The notes beneath the pieces were generated by a model. It ran no database searches. It was given only the letters and a program-made list of their open reading frames with translations, and was not told where the DNA came from. A stretch of DNA of 64,000 nt from Pseudomonadota bacterium (GTDB lineage Bacteria > Desulfobacterota > Desulfarculia > Desulfarculales > Desulfarculaceae): positions 55,028 through 119,027 of the forward strand of contig JAHIND010000021.1 of NCBI GenBank assembly GCA_018896025.1. Reading direction: 5' to 3'. Every line of letters starts with the position of its first letter. Within the stretch, counting starts at the first letter, position 1. Positions 49,389-57,369 of this stretch are shown here, piece by piece. A program made the translations under genes and the position numbers.

Positions 49389-50012
49389 ATGCGCAAATTG
49401 ACGTTGGTGATATTGATCGCGGTCATGGCCCTGAGCGGGGCCTGCGCCACCAAGAGCCAGGAGACCGTGGCCACCGGCGCGGGGGTGGGCGCGGTGATCG
49501 GCGGGGTGCTGGGCTATATCGTGGGCGGGCGCACCGGCGCGGCCATCGGCGCGGCCATCGGCGCGGGCGCGGGCGCGCTGGTGGGCAACGAGGTGGACAG
49601 CGAGCAGAAAAAATACGCTACCCAGGAGCAGTGGCTGGACGCCCAGATCGCCCAGACCAACAACCTGAACCAGCGGGCCCTGGCCCACAACAAGGTCATG
49701 GAAAAGAAGCTGGCCGAGATGCGCTTCGAGGAAAAGCGCATGCGGGCCCTGGCCAGGCAGAACAAGCTGCAGGCCGGCCAGTTGGCCAAGGAAAAGGCCA
49801 AGCTGAACACCGAGCAGGAAAGCACCAAGGCCCTGCTGGCCCAGGTGACCAAGGAGGTCGAGAAGACCCAGTACATCCTGGAGAAGAAGAAGATCAAAAG
49901 CGACCAGCAGAAGCAGCAGCTGGTGGCCTCGCTCAAGACCATGCAGCAGCGCCAGCAGGAGCTGAAGAGCCAGCTCGAGGTGCTGGCCTCGCTGCCCATC
50001 AACACCATGTAG
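49389..50012 (+). CDS. Glycine-zipper lipoprotein with coiled coil
   Basis: A 207-residue lipoprotein (MALSGACAT, lipobox Cys19). Residues 30-65 form a glycine zipper of the outer-membrane type (VGAVIGGVLGYIVGG, AAIGAAIGAGAGALVG). The remaining 140 residues are a coiled coil rich in Gln/Lys (MEKKLAEMRFEEKRMRALARQNKLQAGQ). Such zippers insert into or stack in the outer membrane. It could be the outer-membrane partner of the FGE-like protein, as TagQ is for TagR, but sequence similarity to TagQ was not tested. A GGAG site precedes the ATG. Confidence 0.85.
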   Translation: MRKLTLVILIAVMALSGACATKSQETVATGAGVGAVIGGVLGYIVGGRTGAAIGAAIGAGAGALVGNEVDSEQKKYATQEQWLDAQIAQTNNLNQRALAHNKVMEKKLAEMRFEEKRMRALARQNKLQAGQLAKEKAKLNTEQESTKALLAQVTKEVEKTQYILEKKKIKSDQQKQQLVASLKTMQQRQQELKSQLEVLASLPINTM

Positions 50013-50023
50013 GGATGCGGATC

Positions 50024-50524
50024 ATGTTTAGATGCATCATTGTGCTGGTGTTGCTGCTGGCGGGCGGCCTGGCCGGTTGCCACACCACTTCGGACCCGGC
50101 CAAGGGCGGCTTCTTCGACTACTTCGTGCACCGGGACGACTACGATCGCCGCCAGGTCCAGCGCAAGCAGGAGCTGGCCCAGGCCCAGGCCCAGAACGCC
50201 GGTCTGCAACGGCAGGGCACGGCCCTGGAAAAGCAGATGGCCCAGGAGCAGCAAAAGCTGGACGCCCTGCAGGCGCGCATGGAGGTGACCAGCGCCGAGC
50301 TGGACAAGATGCGCCGGGACATCCAGCAGGGCAAGGTGAAAAACCGCAAGGCCCGCCAGGAAGTGGAGGCCCTGCTCCAGCGCCGAGGCCGGTTGGAGGC
50401 CAAGCTGCAAAGCCTGCGCAACCAACAGAACCTGAGCGTGCCCGCCCTGCAGGCCCAGATCGATCAGCTGCAAAAAGAAATCGCCGAACTGGAGGAAGAG
50501 GTCCTGGCCCGCACCGGCCTCTAA
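50024..50524 (+). CDS. Coiled-coil lipoprotein
   Basis: A 166-residue lipoprotein (LLLAGGLAGCHTT). After a short aromatic segment (GGFFDYFVHRDDYDRRQV) it is a long coiled coil of Gln/Ala/Leu heptads to the C-terminus (QIDQLQKEIAELEEEVLAR). The start is either ATG 50024 or ATG 50015. It follows the glycine-zipper gene by 11 bases. Its coiled coil might pair with that of its neighbour. Confidence 0.8.
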   Translation: MFRCIIVLVLLLAGGLAGCHTTSDPAKGGFFDYFVHRDDYDRRQVQRKQELAQAQAQNAGLQRQGTALEKQMAQEQQKLDALQARMEVTSAELDKMRRDIQQGKVKNRKARQEVEALLQRRGRLEAKLQSLRNQQNLSVPALQAQIDQLQKEIAELEEEVLARTGL

Positions 50525-50531
50525 GCTAACC

Positions 50532-51287
50532 ATGAAGCTCCGTTGTTTATCGCTATTGTTGCTGCTGCTCTGCGCCGCCTGCGCCACCCCGCAAGACCTG
50601 GTCAAGGTGCCGGGGGTGGAGCCGGAGCAGGTGTGCGGCCTCCTGGAGGAGGCAGGCTACGACCCGGGCGGGTGCTGGTCCATTATGGACACCAGCCAAA
50701 TGCGCCAGGCCGTCACTCGCTTCCAGGAAAACCAGCGCCTGAAATCAGCCGACGGCACCATTAACGATGACACCTGGCTGCGCCTGAACACCGTGGTGCG
50801 GGGCGCGCGCAAGCTGAGGGCGGAGCAGGAAAAGGCGCGGGCCTCCGCGCCCAAGGCCGCGCCGGCCGCCAAGCCCGCCGCATCGCCACCGGCCAAGGCC
50901 CAGCCCGCCGCCAAGCAGGCTCCCCCCCTGCCCCTGGTGGCCGGGGCCAAGGTGTATGTGCTGGAGCGGGCCAAGTGCCTGCCCCGCTCCGGGGCCTGGG
51001 TGCTGGCCTACGTGGGGGTGGTGCAATCGCTGGAGGGGGACAAGGCCCTGGTCATCCTGCGCGATCGTATCAGCTACCGCTTCAACCCCGGTGAACAGGG
51101 AGTGGACCGCAAGGACTGGTTCTGCGTGCCCCGGCAGCGGCACTGCTACAGTTCGGTGCCTTTCGGCGACTGGGGAGGCTTCCACCGCCCAGGCCAGACC
51201 GTGGCCTTTGATAAAGACAAGGTGCGCCGCGCCAAGGACGACCCCAAGGACACCCTGTATGACCTGGCCCGCCAAGTCTGCCGTTAG
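50532..51287 (+). CDS. Lipoprotein with peptidoglycan-binding-like and SH3-like domains
   Basis: A 251-residue lipoprotein (LLLLLCAACAT, Cys17). Residues 35-95 resemble a PG_binding_1 helical domain (MRQAVTRFQENQRLKSADGTINDDTWLRLN); an Ala/Pro/Lys linker follows; the C-terminal 110 residues look like an SH3-type barrel (VAGAKVYVLERAKCLPRSGAWVLAYVGVVQSLEGDKALVIL) with several cysteines. It may anchor the complex to murein. Its 3' end overlaps the protease gene by 29 bases, which implies coupled translation. Confidence 0.8.
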   Translation: MKLRCLSLLLLLLCAACATPQDLVKVPGVEPEQVCGLLEEAGYDPGGCWSIMDTSQMRQAVTRFQENQRLKSADGTINDDTWLRLNTVVRGARKLRAEQEKARASAPKAAPAAKPAASPPAKAQPAAKQAPPLPLVAGAKVYVLERAKCLPRSGAWVLAYVGVVQSLEGDKALVILRDRISYRFNPGEQGVDRKDWFCVPRQRHCYSSVPFGDWGGFHRPGQTVAFDKDKVRRAKDDPKDTLYDLARQVCR

Positions 51288-53145
51288 CCTGAGCCTGGCC
51301 GCCGGGGCCCTGCTCTTGTTGCTGGGCTTGGCTGCCCCGGCCAGGGCCAAGGCAGCCCCTCAGGCCTGGACCAACGACCAGAGCATGTTCCTCTTCTATC
51401 AGGCCTTCCTGAAGATCCAGGAAGAGGCCCTGGTGAAGCAGAGCGGCGGGGAGATCGTGCGCCAGGCCCTCAAGAGCTACCTGGAGGGTCTGGACCCTTA
51501 TTCCACCTATCTGACGCCCGAGGAGTACGAGGCCCACAAGACCTCGGGCAAGGCGGAGTACTCCGGGGTGGGCATGGACGCCTACCGCCGTCCGGACGGG
51601 GGGCTGGTGTGCCTGCCCCATCCCGGCTCGCCCGCCGAGCGGGCCGGGGTGAAGACCGGAGAGCTGCTGGTGGGGGTGAACGGCAAGCCGGTGGCCGGGC
51701 TCTCCCTGCTGGCGGTGGGCAACCTGGTGCGGGGCCCGGTGGGCAGCACGGTGACCCTGGGCCTGCAAACGCCGGACGGCAAGCGCCGGACGGTGCCCAT
51801 CAAGCGCCGCCCGGTGGACAACGCGGCGGTGAGCCTCAGCCGCAAGCCGGGGGTGCTCCTGGCGCGGGTGCTGCGCTTCGACAGCTCCACGGTCAGGCTG
51901 CTGCGCCAGGCCCTGAGTGAGGCCCGCCCCGGCGAAAAGCTGGTCATCGATCTGCGCTCCTGCCGGGGGGGCAGCCTCTTCGCCGGGGTGGACGCGGCGG
52001 ACATGCTGCTGCCCATCGGCAAGACCATCGTGACCCTGCGCCGCCGGGACGGCAGCAAGACCTACCCCAGCCGCCAAGCGCCCCTTAAGCTGGCCGGGCC
52101 GCTGTTCGTCTGGCAAGACCGCTACACCGCCAGCTCGGCCGAGCTGATGATCGCCGCCCTGGTGCAAAACGGCGTGGCCCGCTCGGTGGGCACCCGGAGC
52201 TTCGGCAAGGCCACCACCCAGAAGGTCTTCCCCTTGCAGGACGGCTCGGCCCTGGTGCTCACCGACGGCAGGCTCCTGGCCCCGGACGGCAAAACCTGGA
52301 ACCGCAAGGGCCTGAGCCCCAGCCTGCCCCTGGCCGGGGACAACCCCGGCCTGAGCGAGTACTTGGCCCGCACCGCTGCGCCCGGCAAGGCGGCCCGCGT
52401 TACCCCTAAGCCCAAACCGGTTCCGCCAACACCGCCACCGCCCGCAGCCAAGTCCACGGCCAACACCGATCCCAGGGCCAAGCTTTTGGCCAGGGTGGAG
52501 GCCACGGGAGCGGCCCTGGACACGCGCTACTATGTATGCTTTGACACGCCCCATGCCGACCGCGAGGCCGCCCGCGAGCAGGCCAAGCCCTTCGCGGGCA
52601 AGATCCCGCCGGAGCTTATCTTCACCCCGGTGGCCTCGGAGCTGATCTCCCCCCTGGAGAGCAAGTTCTTCTCCTGCCTGCCGCCCCTGCTCACCAGAGG
52701 CCAGGCCCAGGAGCGCCTGCGGGTGCTGGACCGCAAGGGCGTCGGCGTGCTGGGCATCAGGGAGGGCCGCGCCCCCCAGGCGGCACCGGCGGCCAAGCCC
52801 CCCGCGCCCAACCCGGAGGACTGGTTCATCCAGGTCAACAAGTTCAACGAGGTGGGCCACGCCCTGAACGACGCCAAACACCTGGCGGGCAAGGGCTACC
52901 CGGTGGTGCTCATGATCACCGTGCCCCAGGCTAAGTACCAGCAGACCGTGGCCAAATGGCTGCGCTCCAACCGCCTGGCCGGGGAGATATACCTCTGCCC
53001 CCTCCAGTCCCAGAGCTGCGGGGCCTCCTATAGCGTGTTGGCCGGTCCCTACTACGCCCAGGCCGAGGGGCTGCGCCAAGACCTACTGGGCGATTGGCCC
53101 GGCGCCTTCTGGCTGCAACGCCGAGACCTGGCCTCCCGCTACTGA
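51259..53145 (+). CDS. S41 carboxy-terminal-processing protease with SPOR-like C-terminus
   Basis: A 628-residue exported protease. The ATG at 51259 starts a signal peptide (cleaved after ARA). A helical N-terminal lid is followed by a PDZ domain (SGVGMDAYRRPDGGLVCL... AGVKTGELLVGVNGKPV, about 95-175) and the S41 core. The Ser-Lys dyad is Ser292 in YTASSAEL and Lys317 in SFGKAT, the same 25-residue spacing as in Tsp. An Ala/Pro linker then leads to about 220 residues ending in a SPOR-like repeat (DWFIQVNKFNEVGHAL, YSVLAGPYYAQAEGLRQDL). It probably degrades or trims periplasmic proteins near murein, perhaps the partners encoded upstream. Confidence 0.87.
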   Translation: MTWPAKSAVSLSLAAGALLLLLGLAAPARAKAAPQAWTNDQSMFLFYQAFLKIQEEALVKQSGGEIVRQALKSYLEGLDPYSTYLTPEEYEAHKTSGKAEYSGVGMDAYRRPDGGLVCLPHPGSPAERAGVKTGELLVGVNGKPVAGLSLLAVGNLVRGPVGSTVTLGLQTPDGKRRTVPIKRRPVDNAAVSLSRKPGVLLARVLRFDSSTVRLLRQALSEARPGEKLVIDLRSCRGGSLFAGVDAADMLLPIGKTIVTLRRRDGSKTYPSRQAPLKLAGPLFVWQDRYTASSAELMIAALVQNGVARSVGTRSFGKATTQKVFPLQDGSALVLTDGRLLAPDGKTWNRKGLSPSLPLAGDNPGLSEYLARTAAPGKAARVTPKPKPVPPTPPPPAAKSTANTDPRAKLLARVEATGAALDTRYYVCFDTPHADREAAREQAKPFAGKIPPELIFTPVASELISPLESKFFSCLPPLLTRGQAQERLRVLDRKGVGVLGIREGRAPQAAPAAKPPAPNPEDWFIQVNKFNEVGHALNDAKHLAGKGYPVVLMITVPQAKYQQTVAKWLRSNRLAGEIYLCPLQSQSCGASYSVLAGPYYAQAEGLRQDLLGDWPGAFWLQRRDLASRY

Positions 53146-53198
53146 AGCGGAGGCCGGTCCGGGGCTGGTTGTCGGGGGAAGGTTGGGGCAAGGGAATT

Positions 53199-53234
53199 GT
53201 TGGGGTTCGGGCTGCGCCCTCTACCCAACCTACG
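53199..53234 (+). repeat. GTTGGG...CCCAACCTACG repeat
   Basis: A palindromic intergenic repeat whose arms (GTTGGG and CCCAAC) flank a GC-rich loop. Other copies are at 21276, 62231 and 63639. Confidence 0.8.
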
Positions 53235-53275
53235 CTATGGCCGCGGATGTAGTTGTGTATCGGTAGGTTCAAGAC

Positions 53276-53352
53276 TGGTCGGGGCGCCCGGATTTGAACC
53301 GGGGACCCCCTGCGCCCAAGGCAGGTGCGCTGCCAGACTGCGCCACGCCCCG
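53276..53352 (-). tRNA. tRNA-Pro (anticodon UGG)
   Basis: On the minus strand a full cloverleaf is visible: acceptor CGGGGCG / CGCCCCG, D-stem GCGC, anticodon stem CCTGC/GCAGG with loop CTTGGGC (anticodon TGG), variable loop GGGTC and the T arm CCCGG-TTCAAAT-CCGGG. The discriminator is A and CCA is encoded. It should read proline CCN codons, mainly CCA/CCG. It lies in a gap with a repeat to its left. Confidence 0.97.
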
Positions 53353-53371
53353 ACCTAAATTGTCCTTGTTC

Positions 53372-53968
53372 CTACCCGCCCAGAAAGCCGCGCAGCTCCT
53401 GGGCCAGCTTGGCCAGGGCCTGGCCCCGGTGGCTGATGGCGTTCTTGTCCGCCGCGCTGAGCTGGGCCACGGTCAGGCCCCGTTCGGGCAGCAAGAACAC
53501 CGGATCATATCCAAAACCGTTGTGCCCCGCCGGGGCCGGGGCGATGCGCCCCTCCAGGCGGCCCTGGGCCACCAGCTCGGCCCCATCGGGACGACGGCAA
53601 AGCATAACACAAACAAAGGCCGCGGCCCGCTGCTGGGGCGGCACTCCGATCATTTCGGTGAGGAGCTTGGCGCTGTTGGCCGCGTCGTCGCCGTGCTCCC
53701 CGGCGTAGCGGGCGCTGTGCACCCCCGGAGCGCCGTTCAGCGCCTCCACCACCAGGCCCGAGTCGTCGGCCAGGGCCGGACGTCCCAAGGCTTCGCTCAC
53801 CGCCACGGCCTTGAGCCGGGCGTTGTCCTCGAAGGTGTCGCCGGTCTCGGCCACGTCCTCGGTGAAGCCCAAGGAGGCGGCGGTGACCACCTCGATGCCC
53901 CAGGGCGCGCACATGGCCTTGATCTCGGCCAGCTTGCCCCGGTTGCCCGTGGCCAGCACCAACTCCAT
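53372..53968 (-). CDS. rdgB: Non-canonical purine NTP pyrophosphatase
   Basis: A 198-residue RdgB/HAM1 (inosine triphosphate pyrophosphatase) that removes dITP and XTP from the nucleotide pool. The motifs are LVLATGNRGKLAEIK (N-terminal substrate loop), ALADDSGLVVEALNGAPGVHSARYAG and GHNGFGYDPVFLLP. It begins directly where rph ends, with no spacing, so both are one operon, a common arrangement in bacteria. Confidence 0.96.
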   Translation of the reverse strand: MELVLATGNRGKLAEIKAMCAPWGIEVVTAASLGFTEDVAETGDTFEDNARLKAVAVSEALGRPALADDSGLVVEALNGAPGVHSARYAGEHGDDAANSAKLLTEMIGVPPQQRAAAFVCVMLCRRPDGAELVAQGRLEGRIAPAPAGHNGFGYDPVFLLPERGLTVAQLSAADKNAISHRGQALAKLAQELRGFLGG

Positions 53969-54655
53969 CTAGGCCGCTTCCACCGCCGCGGTCTGGGCGG
54001 CGAAGATCTCTTGGCCCGCTTCCAGGCCGGCAGCCACCAGGGCGGCCAGCTCCTCGGGGCTGAACAGGCCGTCCTCGCCGGTGCCCTGCACCTCCACCAG
54101 CCCCTGGGGGGCCAGCACCAGGTTCAGGTCCAGCTCGGCGGTGGAGTCCTCGGCGTAACAGAGGTCCAGGCGCAGCTCGCCCTGGATGCGCCCCAGGCTG
54201 ATGGCCGCCACCTGGCGCGAAGGCTTGAGGCCCAGCTTTTTCATGGCCAGGGCCAGGGCCACCCAGCCGCCGCAGATGGAGGCGCAGCGGGTGCCGCCGT
54301 CGGCCACCAGCACGTCGCAGTCCAGGCGGATGGTGTGCCCGGCCAGGGCGGGAAGCTCCACGGCCATGCGCAGGCTGCGCCCGATGAGGCGGCTTATCTC
54401 CTGGGCCCGGCCCTTTTCGCGGTGCTCGCGCCCGGTGCGGGTGTGGGTGGAGCGGGGCAGCATGGCGTACTCGGCGGTCACCCAGCCCTTGCCCGCGCCA
54501 TCCAGCCAGCCGGGGACCTTGTCCTCCAGCGAGGCGGTGCACAACACCTGGGTTTGACCGAACGAGGCCAGGCAACTGCCCTCGGCGTATGGATTGACCC
54601 CGGTGCTAAGGCTCAGGGGACGCATTTGTAGGGGCTTTCGACCGTCGGGCCGCAA
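53969..54655 (-). CDS. rph: Ribonuclease PH
   Basis: A 228-residue 3'-exoribonuclease that trims tRNA 3' ends with phosphate. Conserved stretches are [70 protein letters not shown] and [23 protein letters not shown] start at the TTG at 54655 (six codons into the longest frame) because AAGGAGG ends five bases upstream and the protein then begins MRPDGR, as in other species. It leads the rph-rdgB pair next to two tRNA genes. Confidence 0.95.
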   Translation of the reverse strand: MRPDGRKPLQMRPLSLSTGVNPYAEGSCLASFGQTQVLCTASLEDKVPGWLDGAGKGWVTAEYAMLPRSTHTRTGREHREKGRAQEISRLIGRSLRMAVELPALAGHTIRLDCDVLVADGGTRCASICGGWVALALAMKKLGLKPSRQVAAISLGRIQGELRLDLCYAEDSTAELDLNLVLAPQGLVEVQGTGEDGLFSPEELAALVAAGLEAGQEIFAAQTAAVEAA

Positions 54656-54800
54656 AAGCGCCTCCTTTTTCAAGTGATTGGAAGTGGGCCAAATCTAGCC
54701 CATCCCCCTGGGGGTGTCAACCCGCCGAAAAGCCCGTGGATATGGCCATCAGGCGGTTGACGCATGCCGATGCTTGGCCTAGAGTTGGGGCCTACGCTTC

Positions 54801-54885
54801 GGGAGCGTGGTGGAATTGGTATACACGCTGGCCTTAGGAGCCAGTGCCGCAAGGCATGGGGGTTCGAGTCCCCCCGCTCCCACCA
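54801..54885 (+). tRNA. tRNA-Leu (anticodon UAG)
   Basis: A class II tRNA: acceptor GGGAGCG/CGCTCCC, anticodon stem CTGGC/GCCAG with loop CTTAGGA (anticodon TAG), an extended variable arm TGCCGCAAGGCA, the T arm GGGGG-TTCGAGT-CCCCC, and encoded CCA. It reads leucine CUN codons. An AT-rich gene pair lies 1.4 kb downstream, but no att-like duplication of the tRNA 3' end was noticed. Confidence 0.97.
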
Positions 54886-55057
54886 AAATACGATAGTTTG
54901 GCAGAACAAGCGGTTAGGGTTGACGCCCCGGCCGCTTTTGTTTTGCCGCACCATGCTCTCGGGGCAAACAAAGGGAATGACCCATGAATATGCTATTATT
55001 GCCGCAGCCACTTGATTTTGGTTCAGGTGATTCAAAAGCCCCCCGCAAAGGAGAACG

Positions 55058-55939
55058 GTGTTGGAAAAGGACACGCCCCGGTTTCTCACCCTGGCCGACG
55101 GCCGCAAGCTGTGCTTCCAGGAATACGGCGATCCCCAGGGACACCCGGTCGTCTACGCCCACGGCGCACCCTCCTGCCGCTTGGAAGGCGCCATCTTCGA
55201 CCAGGACGCCGCCCAGCGGGGCCTTCGCCTCATCGCCACCGACCGGCCCGGCTTCGGCCAGAGCGACTTCCTGCCGGGGCGGCAATGGACCGACTACGTC
55301 AAGGACGTGGAGCAACTCACCGCTCACCTGGGCATAGGCAACTTCGGACACATAGGCTGGTCCGGCGGCGGCCCACCTACCTATGCCGTGGCCCATTACA
55401 TCCCCGAGCGCCTGGACTTCGCCATCTCCCTGGCCGGCCAGCCCGGCCTGGAAGACCCGGAAGACAAGAAGCTCCTGAGCAAGGCCGACCAGGTGGCCGT
55501 GTCCCTGCTGCATACCAGCCCGTTCTTTTTCCGCAGTTTTTTCAACATGATGTCCGCCATGGACAAGCTGACGCCCAAGCTTTATTACAACTCCTTCACC
55601 AAATCCTCCGGGCCCGACGACGCCAGGATACTGAACAAGCCCGAGGTGCGAGAGTGGTTCTCCCAGGTCGAGGCCGAGTCCTTCCGCCAAGGCGGCAAGG
55701 GCGTGAGCTGGGACGCGGAGATCGATTACACCGGCTTTGGCTTCAGGGCGCAGGACGTCACTTACCCGGTGCACGTCTTCCAGGGCGACCAGGACAACTA
55801 TGTGCCCTACGACCTCCAGAAAAAATTCATGAGCAACATGCCCAACTCGGTGTGGCACGACCTGCCCGGCCGGGGGCACTTCTTCCCGGTGGAGATGACC
55901 ACCGAGATCATGGACCTGGCCAAACGTTTGTTGAAATAG
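55058..55939 (+). CDS. Alpha/beta hydrolase
   Basis: A 293-residue alpha/beta hydrolase fold protein. The nucleophile elbow is GWSGGG (Ser about residue 109), the acid is in FQGDQDNYVPYD and the His is in LPGRGHFFPVE; the oxyanion strand is VVYAHGAPSCR. No signal peptide is present, so it is cytosolic. The GTG start at 55058 has AAAGGAG seven bases before it. Family-level similarity is to small-molecule hydrolases such as haloalkane- or lipid-ester-cleaving enzymes, but the substrate is unknown. Confidence 0.9.
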   Translation: MLEKDTPRFLTLADGRKLCFQEYGDPQGHPVVYAHGAPSCRLEGAIFDQDAAQRGLRLIATDRPGFGQSDFLPGRQWTDYVKDVEQLTAHLGIGNFGHIGWSGGGPPTYAVAHYIPERLDFAISLAGQPGLEDPEDKKLLSKADQVAVSLLHTSPFFFRSFFNMMSAMDKLTPKLYYNSFTKSSGPDDARILNKPEVREWFSQVEAESFRQGGKGVSWDAEIDYTGFGFRAQDVTYPVHVFQGDQDNYVPYDLQKKFMSNMPNSVWHDLPGRGHFFPVEMTTEIMDLAKRLLK

Positions 55940-56293
55940 GAGGGAGGCGGGAACGGTAGGGGGTAGGCGCTGGCAGTAGGGGCCAGTGACGTGGGGCATG
56001 GGGGGGATAGTGGCTCCGCTCCCGGCAAAGCAAAGCTGTTATACAGTTTTCCTTGACTCCGAGGCCCTATTACATATTAAACTATGGTCGCAAAATTCTT
56101 AGAAGCCTGCCCGGCAATCAAAGGTTATTGGGGGGCCTGTCTCCTTTCCTCCTTATTGTTTTTCGTCAGCCATCACCGAATGTCATTAGCAACCTTGTTG
56201 GCGGGTTACACCAGCGAGTGCTCGAACAGCAATTAGGCTAATTGTATTCGGAAAGGCAAGCGGCGTAACGGACCAAAAGAGAGGTTGGGGAGC
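55940..56293. other. AT-shifted intergenic region with promoter
   Basis: Composition drops from GC-rich to AT-rich here. A promoter candidate, TTGACT (56053-56058) with TATTAA (56075-56080) at 16 bases, could drive the lipoprotein at 56294 with a leader of about 200 bases. A 50-codon frame (56084-56236) with no ribosome site overlaps the predicted start of transcription and is not accepted as a gene. Confidence 0.5.
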
Positions 56294-56908
56294 ATGTTTA
56301 GCAAGGCATCTATTTTTACTATTATTCCACTTTTAATGTTGCTGGGCGGATGTGTTGCGCCAAGCCAGGTCATGGTCAACCCAGATACCGGAGCTACCAT
56401 GGACTGCTCAACTGTGGGCTGGGGTTGGCTGGGTGCTCCTCTGGCCTTAGTGGCACATGAGCAGTGCAAGGAGAGATATAAAAGTTTAGGATTTATCACT
56501 TCTGAAGATTACCAAGCCCGCTCTAACTCTCCTCGCGACTACACCTCTAGCAGAACAGCTTCAAAATTAATTATTACATCTGATCCAGTGGGCGTGCCTG
56601 TCTTTGCCGGAAAAAATAGCGACAAAACTGACGTGTTCATTGGTTATACTCCTATTGAACTTAGGCACCCTGGAGGCGGCAAGCTATGGAATGCCGAATG
56701 TTATAAAGTTAAGTGGGGTAAAAATAAAGACTCGCGGATTATATGTAAGCCAAGGGAATATGGTGACCGAACGGTATTTTTTAAGTCAGATGAGGCTCAA
56801 ATCCAGGAAAAGGAACAGCCTCAAGCCACACAGGCAAAGAGAGAATCCCAGGCAACACCCAACAAAGCTGACGCCGAAGAAAAACCGTGGAAGACTTTAC
56901 TTAAATAG
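56294..56908 (+). CDS. PEGA-like lipoprotein
   Basis: A 204-residue lipoprotein (LLMLLGGCVAP, Cys20). Residues 90-150 resemble a PEGA-type beta domain (KLIITSDPVGVPVFAGKNSDKTDVFIGYTPIELRHPGGGKLW). The C-terminus is a charged, Gln/Lys/Glu-rich tail. The ATG at 56294 follows GAGGTTGGGG; a TTG at 56285 is alternative. Codon use is AT-rich, unlike the surrounding genes, suggesting horizontal acquisition. It is followed closely by another lipoprotein gene. Confidence 0.75.
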   Translation: MFSKASIFTIIPLLMLLGGCVAPSQVMVNPDTGATMDCSTVGWGWLGAPLALVAHEQCKERYKSLGFITSEDYQARSNSPRDYTSSRTASKLIITSDPVGVPVFAGKNSDKTDVFIGYTPIELRHPGGGKLWNAECYKVKWGKNKDSRIICKPREYGDRTVFFKSDEAQIQEKEQPQATQAKRESQATPNKADAEEKPWKTLLK

Positions 56909-56940
56909 CGCTAGAAGTAACAATTAAAGGGGGGTGTCTT

Positions 56941-57306
56941 TTGACACGTTATGTATTGACTATTCTTCTAGTAATATTTACTTTTATTTTTATGCCCGCC
57001 TGCGGTGGGGGCGGGGGTGGGGGTGAAGGAAGTTTAGAAATCAATTCCTTTAATGTATTTTCAAAATATGGTTATTGGGCGGCTAAAGGGACTATCACCA
57101 ACAATTCAAGCGACAGAAAACTCTTCGTAAAAATAAGTGTAAATCTTTTTAATAAAGCGGGAACAGTCATCGACTCAGACTATTCTTATGTGAAAACCTC
57201 CGATGCCTCACTTAATGTTGGGCAAACGGCGGCCTTTGAACTTTGGTGCTACGGGACCAGCCCTTCCGCCGTGGCCAGCTACAAATATAAGCTTTCTTCA
57301 CGGTAG
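56941..57306 (+). CDS. FxLYD-like lipoprotein
   Basis: A 121-residue lipoprotein (IFMPACGGGG, with a Gly run after the lipid Cys). The mature protein looks like an FxLYD domain: INSFNVFSKYGYWAAKGTITNNSS, FVKISVNLFNKAGTVIDSDYSYV, LNVGQTAAFELW. This small beta-sandwich is found on the surface of many bacteria, often as a stalk or adhesin element. The start is TTG at 56941 after a GGGGGG tract. It shares the AT-rich composition of the preceding lipoprotein. Confidence 0.75.
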   Translation: MTRYVLTILLVIFTFIFMPACGGGGGGGEGSLEINSFNVFSKYGYWAAKGTITNNSSDRKLFVKISVNLFNKAGTVIDSDYSYVKTSDASLNVGQTAAFELWCYGTSPSAVASYKYKLSSR

Positions 57307-57331
57307 ATGTGATTAATTAAAGTGCCCCCAC

Positions 57332-57361
57332 AAAAAAGCCCCGGTCAACATGGACCGGGGC
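57332..57361 (-). terminator. Terminator of the heme-binding-type operon
   Basis: A 9-bp perfect stem (57338-57346 with 57353-57361) is followed in the minus direction by TTTTTT, just after the stop codon at 57370. Confidence 0.92.
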
Positions 57362-57369
57362 GGGGGCGC

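Noticed and set aside
42988..53145. Ordinary MacAB- or LolCDE-type exporter
   Set aside because: There is no membrane fusion or LolA/LolB partner, and the permease has an enlarged periplasmic domain linked to FGE-like and vWA proteins.
56084..56236. Fifty-codon frame with a hydrophobic middle in the AT-rich gap
   Set aside because: No ribosome site, and the predicted transcription start (about 56087) lies after its ATG.
54801..57306. Integrative element inserted at tRNA-Leu
   Set aside because: No integrase, no repeated tRNA 3' end, and normal-composition hydrolase gene lies between the tRNA and the AT-rich island.
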